A stretch of DNA of 64,000 nucleotides from an uncultured Caryophanales bacterium (lineage in GTDB: Bacteria > Bacillota_I > Bacilli_A > RFN20 > CAG-449). Below the pieces are notes generated by a model. It was not told the origin of the DNA, searched no databases, and was given only the letters and a program-made list of their open reading frames with translations. Where the stretch lies: contig CAMCEE010000002.1 in NCBI GenBank assembly GCA_945873815.1, positions 39,781-103,780 on the forward strand, in the 5' to 3' direction. The position numbers were made by a program, and so were the translations under genes. Positions within the stretch are counted from its first letter, which is position 1, and each line of letters begins with the position of its first letter. Shown piece by piece: positions 32,762-41,486 of the stretch.

Positions 32762-34315
32762 ATGGAAAGAGATAATTTTATTAATATTAATGATATAGAA
32801 GAAAGTTGCTTTATATTGACATTAGAATATGATGTAAGATTGTTCCCGATTGATGCGAGAATAAAAAAGTCAAATGAATCTATGAATAAAGATTTGAATG
32901 GTGGAGAGACTATAATCGGAAAACGTATTTCTGATGTTTTAGGAAAAACACCAAGTTTTTCATATATGTTAAAATTGATTGATTATGTTGTAAGAAGTGG
33001 CAAAACAAAATCGCTTATTGATTATTGGAATATTATCGGTTATGAAGTAGAAATTGATTGCTTTAAAATATGTGAAAAAGATTGCTTGGTAATAGTTCGA
33101 AATAAAAGGCCAATGAGAGAAGAAGAATTCTTATTGACTCAACAAAATGAAAAAATGAAGTTAAAAATGATTGGAAATAATGATTTCTTTATTTCTACTT
33201 TCTCATTCAATATTGGGAATGGAGAAGATATTACGTTTGCTCATGCTCCAAATGATTTATGCTTAGATGAATATCTTCAAGATCCAAAGGAATTCTTTTT
33301 AAAGAAACTTCTTCACCCAGATGATTTAGCAAGATTTAATAGTAAATTTAAAGCAACTACTATTCTTGCAGAAACTGAAAATGGTGGAGAATGGAATTGT
33401 GAGATTAGGAGAAAATGCGGTAAAGATTACCGATATGTAAATTGCGTGATTAAAAAATCTATTGTAAAAGATAACTTGTATTTTGGATGGGAATATGACA
33501 CTACAAGTGAACACATTATGCTTGAGTCACAAAAAAAGAAAAATAATTTTTACAATATATATGCAAATGCATTAGAAGCGGCAGGAAAAAAATTCTATGC
33601 GATATATGGAGTAGAAGTACTTACTAATTCGATTTTTGTTATAGAAAAAAAAGAAGAATTTAAAGCAATTCTTTACGAGGATATTATAGGTGATAAAAAG
33701 AAAATTCGAGTTAGTGAAGATTATATTTATCCAGATGATTATAAAAAGATTGAAGATTTCTTTGATATTAAAAGATTGGATAAAACACTAACGAATATCG
33801 ATGATAAGCAAAGTATTAAATTTAGAAGAATCATTGATTGGACATATCAATGGGTTAAGGTAACTGCATCGAAATTCGGCACATCTGAGGAAAGATATAT
33901 TTTGTTTACTTTTGAGAATATTGACGAAGAGATTCAAAAAGAATTAGTGATGAGAGAATTGTTAAGCATCATGAAATCTGAATATAGAATTAATATTTTT
34001 GTTGATTTAGATACTATGGATTATAGATGCTGTTGGAAGAATAAAACGTATGTAAAGATTGAAGAAGAAGGATTATATAGTGATTTATATCAAAGTGCAA
34101 TTCAATGCGTTGATATTGAATATCGAAGAAGTTTCTCTGATTATTTTGAAGCATCCAATATTGTAAACAATTACGATAATAATAAAAAAAGGAGATTAAA
34201 AACAAAGATATTAACTATTGATGGTATAAAGTATGTGAATATCGAACTCATCTATGGAGGAGAAGAAAATCGAAAAAGCGCATATATTCTTATAAATGAT
34301 GAAATTGATAAATAG
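32762..34315 (+). CDS. Tandem PAS-like sensory protein without visible output domain
   Basis: 517 residues. At least two PAS-like units are suggested by the recurring strand-turn motif (FLKKLLHPDDLARFNSKF near residue 180; VSEDYIYPDDYKKIEDFF near 320) and PAC-like ends (GGEWNCEIRRKCGKDYRYVNC; SIKFRRIIDWTYQWVKVTASKF). A further similar unit may begin near residue 405 (RINIFVDLDTMDYRCCW). There is no GGDEF, EAL, kinase, HTH or membrane segment that I can see. The protein may be a sensor acting by protein contact, or a degenerate cyclic-dinucleotide enzyme. It follows a GNAT gene closely. Confidence 0.5.
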   Translation: MERDNFININDIEESCFILTLEYDVRLFPIDARIKKSNESMNKDLNGGETIIGKRISDVLGKTPSFSYMLKLIDYVVRSGKTKSLIDYWNIIGYEVEIDCFKICEKDCLVIVRNKRPMREEEFLLTQQNEKMKLKMIGNNDFFISTFSFNIGNGEDITFAHAPNDLCLDEYLQDPKEFFLKKLLHPDDLARFNSKFKATTILAETENGGEWNCEIRRKCGKDYRYVNCVIKKSIVKDNLYFGWEYDTTSEHIMLESQKKKNNFYNIYANALEAAGKKFYAIYGVEVLTNSIFVIEKKEEFKAILYEDIIGDKKKIRVSEDYIYPDDYKKIEDFFDIKRLDKTLTNIDDKQSIKFRRIIDWTYQWVKVTASKFGTSEERYILFTFENIDEEIQKELVMRELLSIMKSEYRINIFVDLDTMDYRCCWKNKTYVKIEEEGLYSDLYQSAIQCVDIEYRRSFSDYFEASNIVNNYDNNKKRRLKTKILTIDGIKYVNIELIYGGEENRKSAYILINDEIDK

Positions 34316-34331
34316 TGAGAGAAATCTCGCT
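34314..34331 (+). terminator. Terminator after the PAS gene
   Basis: AGTGAGA-GAAA-TCTCGCT followed by TTTATTTTA; the left arm starts within the stop codon. Confidence 0.75.
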
Positions 34332-34405
34332 TTTATTTTATGAAATAGAATGAAATAAAATGTTTTATATAAACTGACGATGTATAATAATTGAGAGGTG
34401 AAACT

Positions 34406-36142
34406 GTGAAAAGAGTATTAAGCAATCTAAAATATTACAAGAAAGAAACTGTATTAGGACCTCTATTTAAGTTGTTTGAAGCTTTACTAGAATTATTGGT
34501 TCCTTTAATTGTAAGTTATATAATTGATAAAGGAATTAAAGCTGACACACCAAATAAAAAAATGATAATAGCAATGTCTATTCTTCTTATCGTAGTAGCA
34601 TTAATAGGATTTGTTTTTTCTATTGTTGCACAATTTTTTAATGCTAAAGCAGCAGTAGGGTTATCATCTAAATTGAGAAAGAATGTTTATTCGAAAATTC
34701 AAGGATTATCTTATTTACAGTTAGATGAAATAGGAACATCAAGCTTAATTACTATTATGACGAATGACGTAAACCAAGTTCAAGTGGGTGTGAATTTGAC
34801 ATTGCGATTATTTTTACGTTCTCCAATCGTAGTTTTTGGCGCGCTTATAATGGCTTTTTTAATTGATGTCAATCTTGCACTTATATTTTTAGGCGTTATT
34901 TTGCTTCTTTTATTAGTCGTTCTTGGAATAATGTTTATTTGCATTCCTCTATATAAAAAAGTTCAAAATAGATTGGATGAAGTTACTTTATCTACTCGAG
35001 AGAACTTAGTAGGAGCAAGAGTTATTCGTGCTTTTGCAAAAGAGAAATCGGAGATTGAAGAATTTAAAAATAAAAATAGAGATTTAGTATCTTCTCAAAA
35101 AATAGTTGGATTTGTATCTAGTCTTATGAATCCATTAACTTATGTTATTGTGAATTTTGGTATAATTCTATTGATTTATTTTGGTGCAATAAAGGTTGAT
35201 GGAGGTGTATTATCTCAAGGTAATATCGTTGCTTTATATAATTACTTATCTATTATTCTAGTTGAATTAATAAAACTAGCAAATCTAGTTATTACAATAA
35301 ATAAATCAATTGCATGTGGACATAGAATTGATAATGTTCTTTCTTTAAATCCAAATCTTAAATATACAGAAGAAAAAGTTGATGATTCATCCTTCATTGA
35401 ATATAGGAATGTTTCACTACAATATAATATTGGCAGTGATGAAAAAGCTTTAGAGAATATTAATTTTAAAGTAGAAAAAGGTCAAATCATTGGTATTATT
35501 GGAGGTACTGGTTCTGGTAAGACTAGCATTATTAATTTATTACCACATTTTTACGATGCCACTGAGGGGAAAGTTATTCTTGATGGAAAAAATGTCAATT
35601 CATACAATGATGAAGAATTGAGAATGAGATTTGGTATTGTTCCTCAAAAGGCAGTTTTATTTAGAGGAACAATAAGATCTAATTTGTTATGGGGAAATGC
35701 GAATGCGAGTGAAAATGATTTAATTGAAGCATTAGAAGTATCTCAAGCAATGGATTTTGTAAGTAAAAAAGAAGGAGGAATTGATGGATGCGTTGAACAA
35801 AATGGTGCAAATTTCTCGGGTGGACAAAAACAACGCCTTTCAATAGCGCGTGCATTAACTCGTAAACCGGAAATTCTTATTCTTGATGATTCTACTAGCG
35901 CACTAGATTATCTTACTGATTTTAAACTCCGTAGTGCGATAAGAAAACTATCTTATAAACCTACTGTATTTATTGTTTCTCAAAGGACAAGTTCGATTCA
36001 AGATGCTGATCTAATTATTGTTCTTGATGAAGGAAAAATTGTCGGTAAAGGAACACATGAAGAATTATTGAATTCTTGTGTTGAGTATCAAGAAATCTAC
36101 TATTCACAGGTAAGAAAGGAGGAAAAGCATGATGAAAAATAA
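34406..36142 (+). CDS. ABC exporter half-transporter (MdlA/MdlB, LmrC/D type), subunit 1
   Basis: 578 residues: a six-helix membrane domain (about 1-310) then a nucleotide-binding domain with Walker A GGTGSGKT, signature FSGGQKQR, Walker B ILILDDSTSALD. The residue after Walker B is Asp (DD) rather than Glu, so this half has a non-catalytic site, as in one half of heterodimeric exporters; the switch position reads VSQR rather than a His. The start is GTG 34406 with AGAGGTG upstream. The second half follows with a 14-base overlap. Drug or lipid export is typical; the substrate is unknown. Confidence 0.9.
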   Translation: MKRVLSNLKYYKKETVLGPLFKLFEALLELLVPLIVSYIIDKGIKADTPNKKMIIAMSILLIVVALIGFVFSIVAQFFNAKAAVGLSSKLRKNVYSKIQGLSYLQLDEIGTSSLITIMTNDVNQVQVGVNLTLRLFLRSPIVVFGALIMAFLIDVNLALIFLGVILLLLLVVLGIMFICIPLYKKVQNRLDEVTLSTRENLVGARVIRAFAKEKSEIEEFKNKNRDLVSSQKIVGFVSSLMNPLTYVIVNFGIILLIYFGAIKVDGGVLSQGNIVALYNYLSIILVELIKLANLVITINKSIACGHRIDNVLSLNPNLKYTEEKVDDSSFIEYRNVSLQYNIGSDEKALENINFKVEKGQIIGIIGGTGSGKTSIINLLPHFYDATEGKVILDGKNVNSYNDEELRMRFGIVPQKAVLFRGTIRSNLLWGNANASENDLIEALEVSQAMDFVSKKEGGIDGCVEQNGANFSGGQKQRLSIARALTRKPEILILDDSTSALDYLTDFKLRSAIRKLSYKPTVFIVSQRTSSIQDADLIIVLDEGKIVGKGTHEELLNSCVEYQEIYYSQVRKEEKHDEK

Positions 36143-37856
36143 AAAACTTAGCTTCTTCTTATTCAAGTATTGGTATTTGATTTCTTTAAGTTTGCTTCTT
36201 GCTATTTTAATTGTGTTTTTACAACTTGCAATACCTTTTTGGATTGGTGAATCAATCGATTTAATTGTTGGAAAAAATGATGTTGAATTTGAGAGGATTT
36301 CTCTTAATCTTATTAGGATTTCTATATCTATTGTGTTATGTGCTCTTGCGCAGTTTGTTATGACCAATATCAATAATTCATTAACTTTTAATATATCGCG
36401 TGATATTAGAAATGAAGCGATGATTAAGATAGAGCATTTACCTTTAAAATACATTGATACTCATCCTTTTGGGGCGATATTATCAAATGTTATTGGAGAT
36501 GTAGAACAACTCTCAGATGGCTTGTTATTAGGCTTCTCTCAACTATTTAGTGGGGTTATTACGATATTGGGAACAATTGGTTTTATGTTTGTGATTTCTT
36601 GGAAGATTGCTATTGTAGTAATTGTTCTTTCACCATTAAGTCTTTTCGTTGCAAAATTCATTGCAACAAAAACTCATTCTATGTTTCTTCTTCAATCGAA
36701 GACTAGGGGTGAACAAACATCCTTTATTGAAGAAATGGTTAATAATCAAAAAGTAGTGCAAGCATTCTCGCATGAAGATGAAAATGAAATAACTTTTGAT
36801 GAGATAAATGAAAGGCTATACGCTTGCTCATTAAAAGCAAATTTTTATTCTTCAACTACTAATCCATCAACGAGATTCATTAATGCAATCATTTATGCGA
36901 TAGTATGTTTGATTGGGGCATTTAATGTTATTGGAGGAACGATAAGTGTTGGAAATATGTCAACATTACTTAATTATGCAAATCAATATACAAAACCATT
37001 TAATGATATATCAAGCGTTATTACTGAACTTCAAAATGCATTGGCATGTTCTTCTCGTATTTTCGAACTTATTAATCAAGAGGAAGAAAGCGATGATTCA
37101 AAGGGGAAGGTTATAGATAATCCTCAAGGAGAATTTGACATTCAAAATGTATATTTTTCTTATAATGAAGAAAAACCATTGATTCAGGATTTTTCATTAA
37201 AGATAAAAAAAGGAACCGTTGTTGCTTTAGTTGGTCCAACAGGGTGTGGCAAAACTACTTTAATTAATTTATTGATGCGATTCTACGACGTTAATGATGG
37301 TAGCATTTCTCTTGATGGATACAACATTCAATCTTTAAAAAGAGAGTCATTGCGTAGTTCTATTGGTATGGTATTACAAGAAACGTGGCTAAAAAAAGGC
37401 ACCATTAGAGAAAACATTATTCTTGGTAAAGGAGATGCGACTGATGAAGAGATTATTAAAGCTTGTAAAGAAGCTCATTCATATCATTTTATTATGCAAA
37501 TGAAAGATGGATTGAATACGATGATTAACGAAGATGGAGGAAATTTATCGCAAGGTCAAAAACAACTTCTTTGTATCACTCGAATCATGTTATGCAAACC
37601 GGAAATTCTAATTCTTGATGAAGCTACTTCATCTATTGATACTAGAACGGAAATAAGAATTCAAAAGGCATTTAATAAATTGATGGAGAATAGAACTTCA
37701 TTCATTGTTGCTCATCGTTTATCAACAATTCAAAATGCTGATGTAATCTTAGTTATGAAAGATGGAAACATCATCGAAAAGGGAAATCATAATGAATTAT
37801 TAGCGTTAAATGGATTTTATAAACAACTATATTTTTCACAATTTGAGAAAAACTAG
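36129..37856 (+). CDS. ABC exporter half-transporter, subunit 2
   Basis: 575 residues with six membrane segments and a nucleotide-binding domain: Walker A GPTGCGKTT, signature LSQGQKQL, Walker B ILILDEATSSID with the catalytic Glu, and switch VAHRLST. Together with subunit 1, which lacks that Glu, this gives the one-good-one-degenerate site pattern of heterodimeric exporters. AGGAGG precedes ATG 36129 within the end of subunit 1, so translation is coupled. A weak hairpin (GAAAAT/ATTTTC, 37861-37879) follows. Confidence 0.92.
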   Translation: MMKNKKLSFFLFKYWYLISLSLLLAILIVFLQLAIPFWIGESIDLIVGKNDVEFERISLNLIRISISIVLCALAQFVMTNINNSLTFNISRDIRNEAMIKIEHLPLKYIDTHPFGAILSNVIGDVEQLSDGLLLGFSQLFSGVITILGTIGFMFVISWKIAIVVIVLSPLSLFVAKFIATKTHSMFLLQSKTRGEQTSFIEEMVNNQKVVQAFSHEDENEITFDEINERLYACSLKANFYSSTTNPSTRFINAIIYAIVCLIGAFNVIGGTISVGNMSTLLNYANQYTKPFNDISSVITELQNALACSSRIFELINQEEESDDSKGKVIDNPQGEFDIQNVYFSYNEEKPLIQDFSLKIKKGTVVALVGPTGCGKTTLINLLMRFYDVNDGSISLDGYNIQSLKRESLRSSIGMVLQETWLKKGTIRENIILGKGDATDEEIIKACKEAHSYHFIMQMKDGLNTMINEDGGNLSQGQKQLLCITRIMLCKPEILILDEATSSIDTRTEIRIQKAFNKLMENRTSFIVAHRLSTIQNADVILVMKDGNIIEKGNHNELLALNGFYKQLYFSQFEKN

Positions 37857-37880
37857 AATTGAAAATAAAATTAATTTTCC

Positions 37881-37909
37881 TTACAATTTCGCCTAGATTA
37901 TGGTATTAT
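37881..37909 (+). promoter_or_regulatory. Promoter of the CarD-like gene
   Basis: TTACAA, 17 bases, TATTAT with a TGG extension. The ORF-track ATG at 37900 lies between the -35 and -10 boxes, so transcripts starting near 37916 would not contain it. Confidence 0.7.
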
Positions 37910-37932
37910 TTGCTTGTAAGGGGGGATGCATT

Positions 37933-38439
37933 ACGTTCAAAATTAATGATATAGTTGTGCATACTCATTCTGGAATTTTTATTATCGATGACATCATTTT
38001 GATGGACTGTGGTCTTGGTAATCAAAGGTATTATTCTCTCAAATCATACCTCTCGTTAGATCATAATAGTTCGTTAGTAGTCTATGTTCCTGAATCAAAA
38101 TCGAAAGAACTATTACGTTATTTAATCTCAAAAGACGAAGCGATTGATTTACTTTCTTCTTTTAGTGAGATAGAAACAGAATGGAACGAAAACATTAAAG
38201 ATAGGAAGAAAAGATTTTCAGAACTCCTTTTCTCAAAGAATATTATCGATTCTTGTATTGTACTGAAATCGTTATATGAAAGGCAAAGAATTTTAGAAAA
38301 GAATAACAAAAATCTAAAGATTATCGATATTGACTTTTTTAAGAAATCACGGCTTAAGGTTCTTGGTGAATTATCAATCGTTCTTGAGTGTAGTGAAAAA
38401 GAAATTGAACAAAAGCTTCTTGCGGAAATTTTATTATAG
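37933..38439 (+). CDS. CarD/CdnL-like RNA polymerase-binding regulator, non-standard start
   Basis: About 168 residues. FKINDIVVHTHSGIFIIDDI matches the beginning of the CarD/TRCF RNAP-interacting domain (usually M-F-K-x-G-D-x-V-V-Y-x-x-H-G), followed by LGNQRYYSLK and a helical C-terminal domain (LLSSFSEIETEWNENIKDRKKRFSELL) that in the family contacts promoter DNA. Such proteins stabilise open complexes. The codon aligned with the usual Met is ACG 37933, with AAGGGGGG seven bases upstream; ATT 37930 is the other in-frame option. ATG 37900 lies inside the promoter. Whether ACG or ATT truly starts translation, or the base is a sequencing error, is open. Confidence 0.8.
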   Translation, partial: TFKINDIVVHTHSGIFIIDDIILMDCGLGNQRYYSLKSYLSLDHNSSLVVYVPESKSKELLRYLISKDEAIDLLSSFSEIETEWNENIKDRKKRFSELLFSKNIIDSCIVLKSLYERQRILEKNNKNLKIIDIDFFKKSRLKVLGELSIVLECSEKEIEQKLLAEILL

Positions 38440-38534
38440 TGACAAGATTGTTTAGATACGACAACTTGTCTTTTTATTTGAAAAATGGTAAGATTTGTTT
38501 TGGTATAATTATATATAATTATATAGGAGGAATC

Positions 38535-39254
38535 ATGTCAAATCGATACGCGGATTTATCAAAATTCAAAGATATTCATAAAGGGGAACGTTGTTTTGTT
38601 ATTTTGACTGGTCCGAGTTTGACGCTTGAGGATGTTGAAATGTTGAAAGATGAAACTACATTTGCAGTTAACTCTTGCTTCAAATTATTTTCTAAGACAT
38701 CTTGGAGACCAAGTTATTATGTTTTGACTGATGTATTGATTTATAAAAAGATGGGGAAAGAAATAGAATCTTCAGATATGAATTGCCCATTATTTTATTC
38801 ACGGAATGGATTAAAAGCAGAAATAAAAAAAGAAAATGCTTATCCATTTAGAAGTAATTATTTTAGACATATGATCAATTATTTTTCTTTTGGGAAAACT
38901 CGTTTAGGGTGGTCTGATGATATTAATAAATGGATTGCAGATGGCACTAGTTGCATATATTCAGTTATGCAAATAATTCAATATATGGGGTTTAATGAAG
39001 TATATGTCATTGGCGCGGACTGTAACTATTCTTTACCAAAGCAACACTCAGATTTAGCAAGTTATAAGCCTTTGATTAAGGTATCAAAGAATGGTGGAGA
39101 ACATGTACTAATATCTTGGAAATCGATTAAATATCACTTGGAAAAGAGAAATAATCAATTAAAAGTATATAATTCAACACGTGGAGGAATGCTAGAATTA
39201 TTTCCTCGAATTTCTTTAGAAGAAGTATTGAAAAAAGAGGAGACCAGATTATGA
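38535..39254 (+). CDS. DUF115-like (MptE-like) Rossmann-fold protein, possible glycosyltransferase
   Basis: 239 residues from ATG 38535, chosen for AGGAGG five bases upstream (the ORF-track start is far earlier). Near residue 20 is CFVILTGPSLTLEDVEML, the G-P-S-L nucleotide-binding turn of DUF115/MptE-like proteins; further on YYVLTDVLIYKK, DGTSCIYSVMQIIQYMGFNEVYVIGADCNYS, and a C-terminal VYNSTRGGMLELFPRISLEE as seen in proteins of surface-glycan loci. I infer a sugar transferase or related role for the CMP-sugar made by the next genes. It overlaps the cytidylyltransferase gene by four bases. Confidence 0.7.
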   Translation: MSNRYADLSKFKDIHKGERCFVILTGPSLTLEDVEMLKDETTFAVNSCFKLFSKTSWRPSYYVLTDVLIYKKMGKEIESSDMNCPLFYSRNGLKAEIKKENAYPFRSNYFRHMINYFSFGKTRLGWSDDINKWIADGTSCIYSVMQIIQYMGFNEVYVIGADCNYSLPKQHSDLASYKPLIKVSKNGGEHVLISWKSIKYHLEKRNNQLKVYNSTRGGMLELFPRISLEEVLKKEETRL

Positions 39255-39898
39255 AAATTGTTGGAATAATGCCGATTAAATTAAAAAATGAAAGACTACC
39301 TGGAAAGAATGTAATGCTTCTTGGAGATAAACCTTTACTTCAATATCAATTGAATGCATTAAAAGAAGTTAATATGTGCGATTCGATTAACGTTTATTGT
39401 TCAAATGAAGAAATTATAAAATATTTGCCAGAGGGAATAAATTTTATTAAAAGAGAAAAGGAATTGGATCTTCCTACTTCTAATTTTTCGCAAATATTTT
39501 CTTCTTTTCTTAATGTAGTCGATGCAGATATATATGTTTTTGCTCATGCAACTGCGCCTTTTATTAAGACTAGTACAATTAAAGAATGCATTGAAAAGGT
39601 AGTGAATGAAGAATATGATTCAGCGTTTTGCGCTTCAGTAATACAAGATTTTTTATGGCAAGACGGAGAACCACTAAATTTCGATGCGACTAATTTACCA
39701 AGAAGTCAAGATATTAAACCTATATATCGTGAAACAAGCGGAGTATATGTTTTTAAAAAAGAGGTTTTCTTAAAATATCATAGACGTATTGGAGTTCATC
39801 CATATATAAAAACTGTAACATATAAAGAAGCTGTTGATATAAATAATCCAGAAGATTTTGAATTAGCTAAAGCAATGCTAAATGTAGAGGATCTATAA
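39251..39898 (+). CDS. CMP-sugar synthetase (acylneuraminate cytidylyltransferase-like)
   Basis: 215 residues of the NeuA/KdsB fold. It starts with VGIMPIKLKNERLPGKNVMLLGDKPLLQYQL, the R-L-P-G-K-N CTP-binding loop of NeuA-type enzymes, and has IYVFAHATAPFIKTSTI (the usual L-Q-P-T-S-P position reads AHATAP) and RETSGVYVFKKE, then VDINNPEDFELA. It activates a 2-keto-3-deoxy sugar acid with CTP. Unlike two-domain NeuA proteins it lacks a fused phosphatase, which is instead encoded separately at 41479. Second gene of the cassette; four-base overlap upstream, four bases to the next gene. Confidence 0.88.
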   Translation: MKIVGIMPIKLKNERLPGKNVMLLGDKPLLQYQLNALKEVNMCDSINVYCSNEEIIKYLPEGINFIKREKELDLPTSNFSQIFSSFLNVVDADIYVFAHATAPFIKTSTIKECIEKVVNEEYDSAFCASVIQDFLWQDGEPLNFDATNLPRSQDIKPIYRETSGVYVFKKEVFLKYHRRIGVHPYIKTVTYKEAVDINNPEDFELAKAMLNVEDL

Positions 39899-39902
39899 TA
39901 AT

Positions 39903-41486
39903 ATGAGCATAAAAGTGTTAGATGTTACATTACGTGATGGTGGATGCGTTAATAATTTTAATTTTGGTGAGAAATATATGAATCTAATTCTTTCTTCTTT
40001 AGAAGAAGCAAAGGTAGATTACATTGAACTTGGTTATATTGATGAACGTAATGGAACAGAAAGAGGACGTACTCAATTCATAAATGAAAAAGTAATATAC
40101 AACCATTTCTTAAAAAAGAAAAAGGATGGGATTAAGTATGTTGCAATGATTGATTATCTGAAGTATGATGTCATGAAATTAGAACCAAGAAAAGATGATG
40201 GAATTGATGGGATTCGTTTATGTTTTCATAAAAAGGATTGTTATAATGTTATTCCTTCAATTAAACATATTATTTCTCTTGGATATGAGTGTTACGTTCA
40301 ACCTATGCTGACATTAAGATATAGTGATAAAGAACTTATTGACTTCATTGATACGATTAATAGAGAGATAAGTGATATATCAGGATTTTATGTTGTCGAT
40401 AGTTTTGGAGAGATGAGAGCAAATGAGATGAAAAGATTAATCTTTTTAGTTGATTATCATCTAAAACCAGGGATTGCTTTAGGCTTTCATTCACATAATA
40501 ACCTTCAATTATCTTATAGTAATGCAATATCTTTAATCGATTATCAAACAAATAGAGATATCATGATAGATTCTTCCATTATGGGAATGGGAAAAGGTGC
40601 AGGGAATCTTAATACAGAATTATTGCTCGAACATATGAATTTATGTTGTAAATGTAAATTTAATATTAATCCTTTGATTGAGGTTATTGATAAAGTAATC
40701 AATCAATTGCATTCTGAATTCTATTGGGGATATGCTGTTGAATATTATTTATCTAGTATAAATCATTGCACCCCTAGTTATGCTTCACATTTTTATAGTA
40801 AACATATGTTACCAATTGAACAGGTAGGAGAATTGTTAACATTAATCGATGAAGATAAAAAAATCTCTTTTGATAAGGAATACGCAGAACAATTATACAG
40901 GTTATATAATGCGTCAAAAACGTATGATGATGAAAAGATTCTATTAGATTTAAAAAATAAATTTAAAGGAAAAGAAGTGTTAGTTATCGCTCCAGGTAAA
41001 TCAATCAACAAATATAGAGAAAAGATTGATGAATTAAAAGAAAAGGAAAATATCCTTGTCATAACTTTGAATATTACTTCTGAAAAAAGCGATTATATTA
41101 TTACTACTAGAATGGATGCTTATCGTGAAGCACTTAATAAGAAAATGAATATTATTGTTCCTTCTTCTTTAGCAAAAGTATCTTCTTCTAGAATAACTGT
41201 AGTTGATTATAAAAAATGGATTGTGGTAGAAGATGATGGTCATACAAGAGATTCCAGCGCAGTAATTTGTTTGAATCTCCTTGGGTTTTTAAATGTTAAG
41301 AAGATTTATCTTGCTGGATTAGATGGCTTTTCTAACGATATTAATGAGAATTATTATGATCCATTTTATCGTCGTCCAGTCAGTGGCTTTCAAGCTCATG
41401 CAAGAAATAATTTTTATAAAAAATTTATTAATGAAAGAAAGGATGAGGTGGAGATAGAATTTATTACTCCGTCTTTATATGAATAA
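39903..41486 (+). CDS. HOA-aldolase-type DRE-TIM aldolase fused to a DUF115-like domain
   Basis: 527 residues. Residues about 1-300 are a metal-dependent pyruvate aldolase like 4-hydroxy-2-oxovalerate aldolase: VTLRDGGCVNNFNF (catalytic R-D), YIELGY, the metal pair in GFHSHNN (His about 196 and 198) and IMGMGKGAGNLNTELL. Residues about 354-527 are DUF115-like (VLVIAPGKSI, DDGHTRDSSAVICLNLLGFLNVKKIYLAGLDGFS, and IEFITPSLYE), a relative of the first gene of the cassette. The aldolase could join pyruvate to an aldehyde sugar to give a keto acid for CMP activation. It overlaps the phosphatase gene by eight bases. Confidence 0.85.
   Translation: MSIKVLDVTLRDGGCVNNFNFGEKYMNLILSSLEEAKVDYIELGYIDERNGTERGRTQFINEKVIYNHFLKKKKDGIKYVAMIDYLKYDVMKLEPRKDDGIDGIRLCFHKKDCYNVIPSIKHIISLGYECYVQPMLTLRYSDKELIDFIDTINREISDISGFYVVDSFGEMRANEMKRLIFLVDYHLKPGIALGFHSHNNLQLSYSNAISLIDYQTNRDIMIDSSIMGMGKGAGNLNTELLLEHMNLCCKCKFNINPLIEVIDKVINQLHSEFYWGYAVEYYLSSINHCTPSYASHFYSKHMLPIEQVGELLTLIDEDKKISFDKEYAEQLYRLYNASKTYDDEKILLDLKNKFKGKEVLVIAPGKSINKYREKIDELKEKENILVITLNITSEKSDYIITTRMDAYREALNKKMNIIVPSSLAKVSSSRITVVDYKKWIVVEDDGHTRDSSAVICLNLLGFLNVKKIYLAGLDGFSNDINENYYDPFYRRPVSGFQAHARNNFYKKFINERKDEVEIEFITPSLYE

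Noticed and set aside
37900-37902. ATG as start of the CarD-like gene.
   Set aside because: It lies between the -35 and -10 boxes of a near-ideal promoter, has no ribosome site, and adds residues not found in the family.
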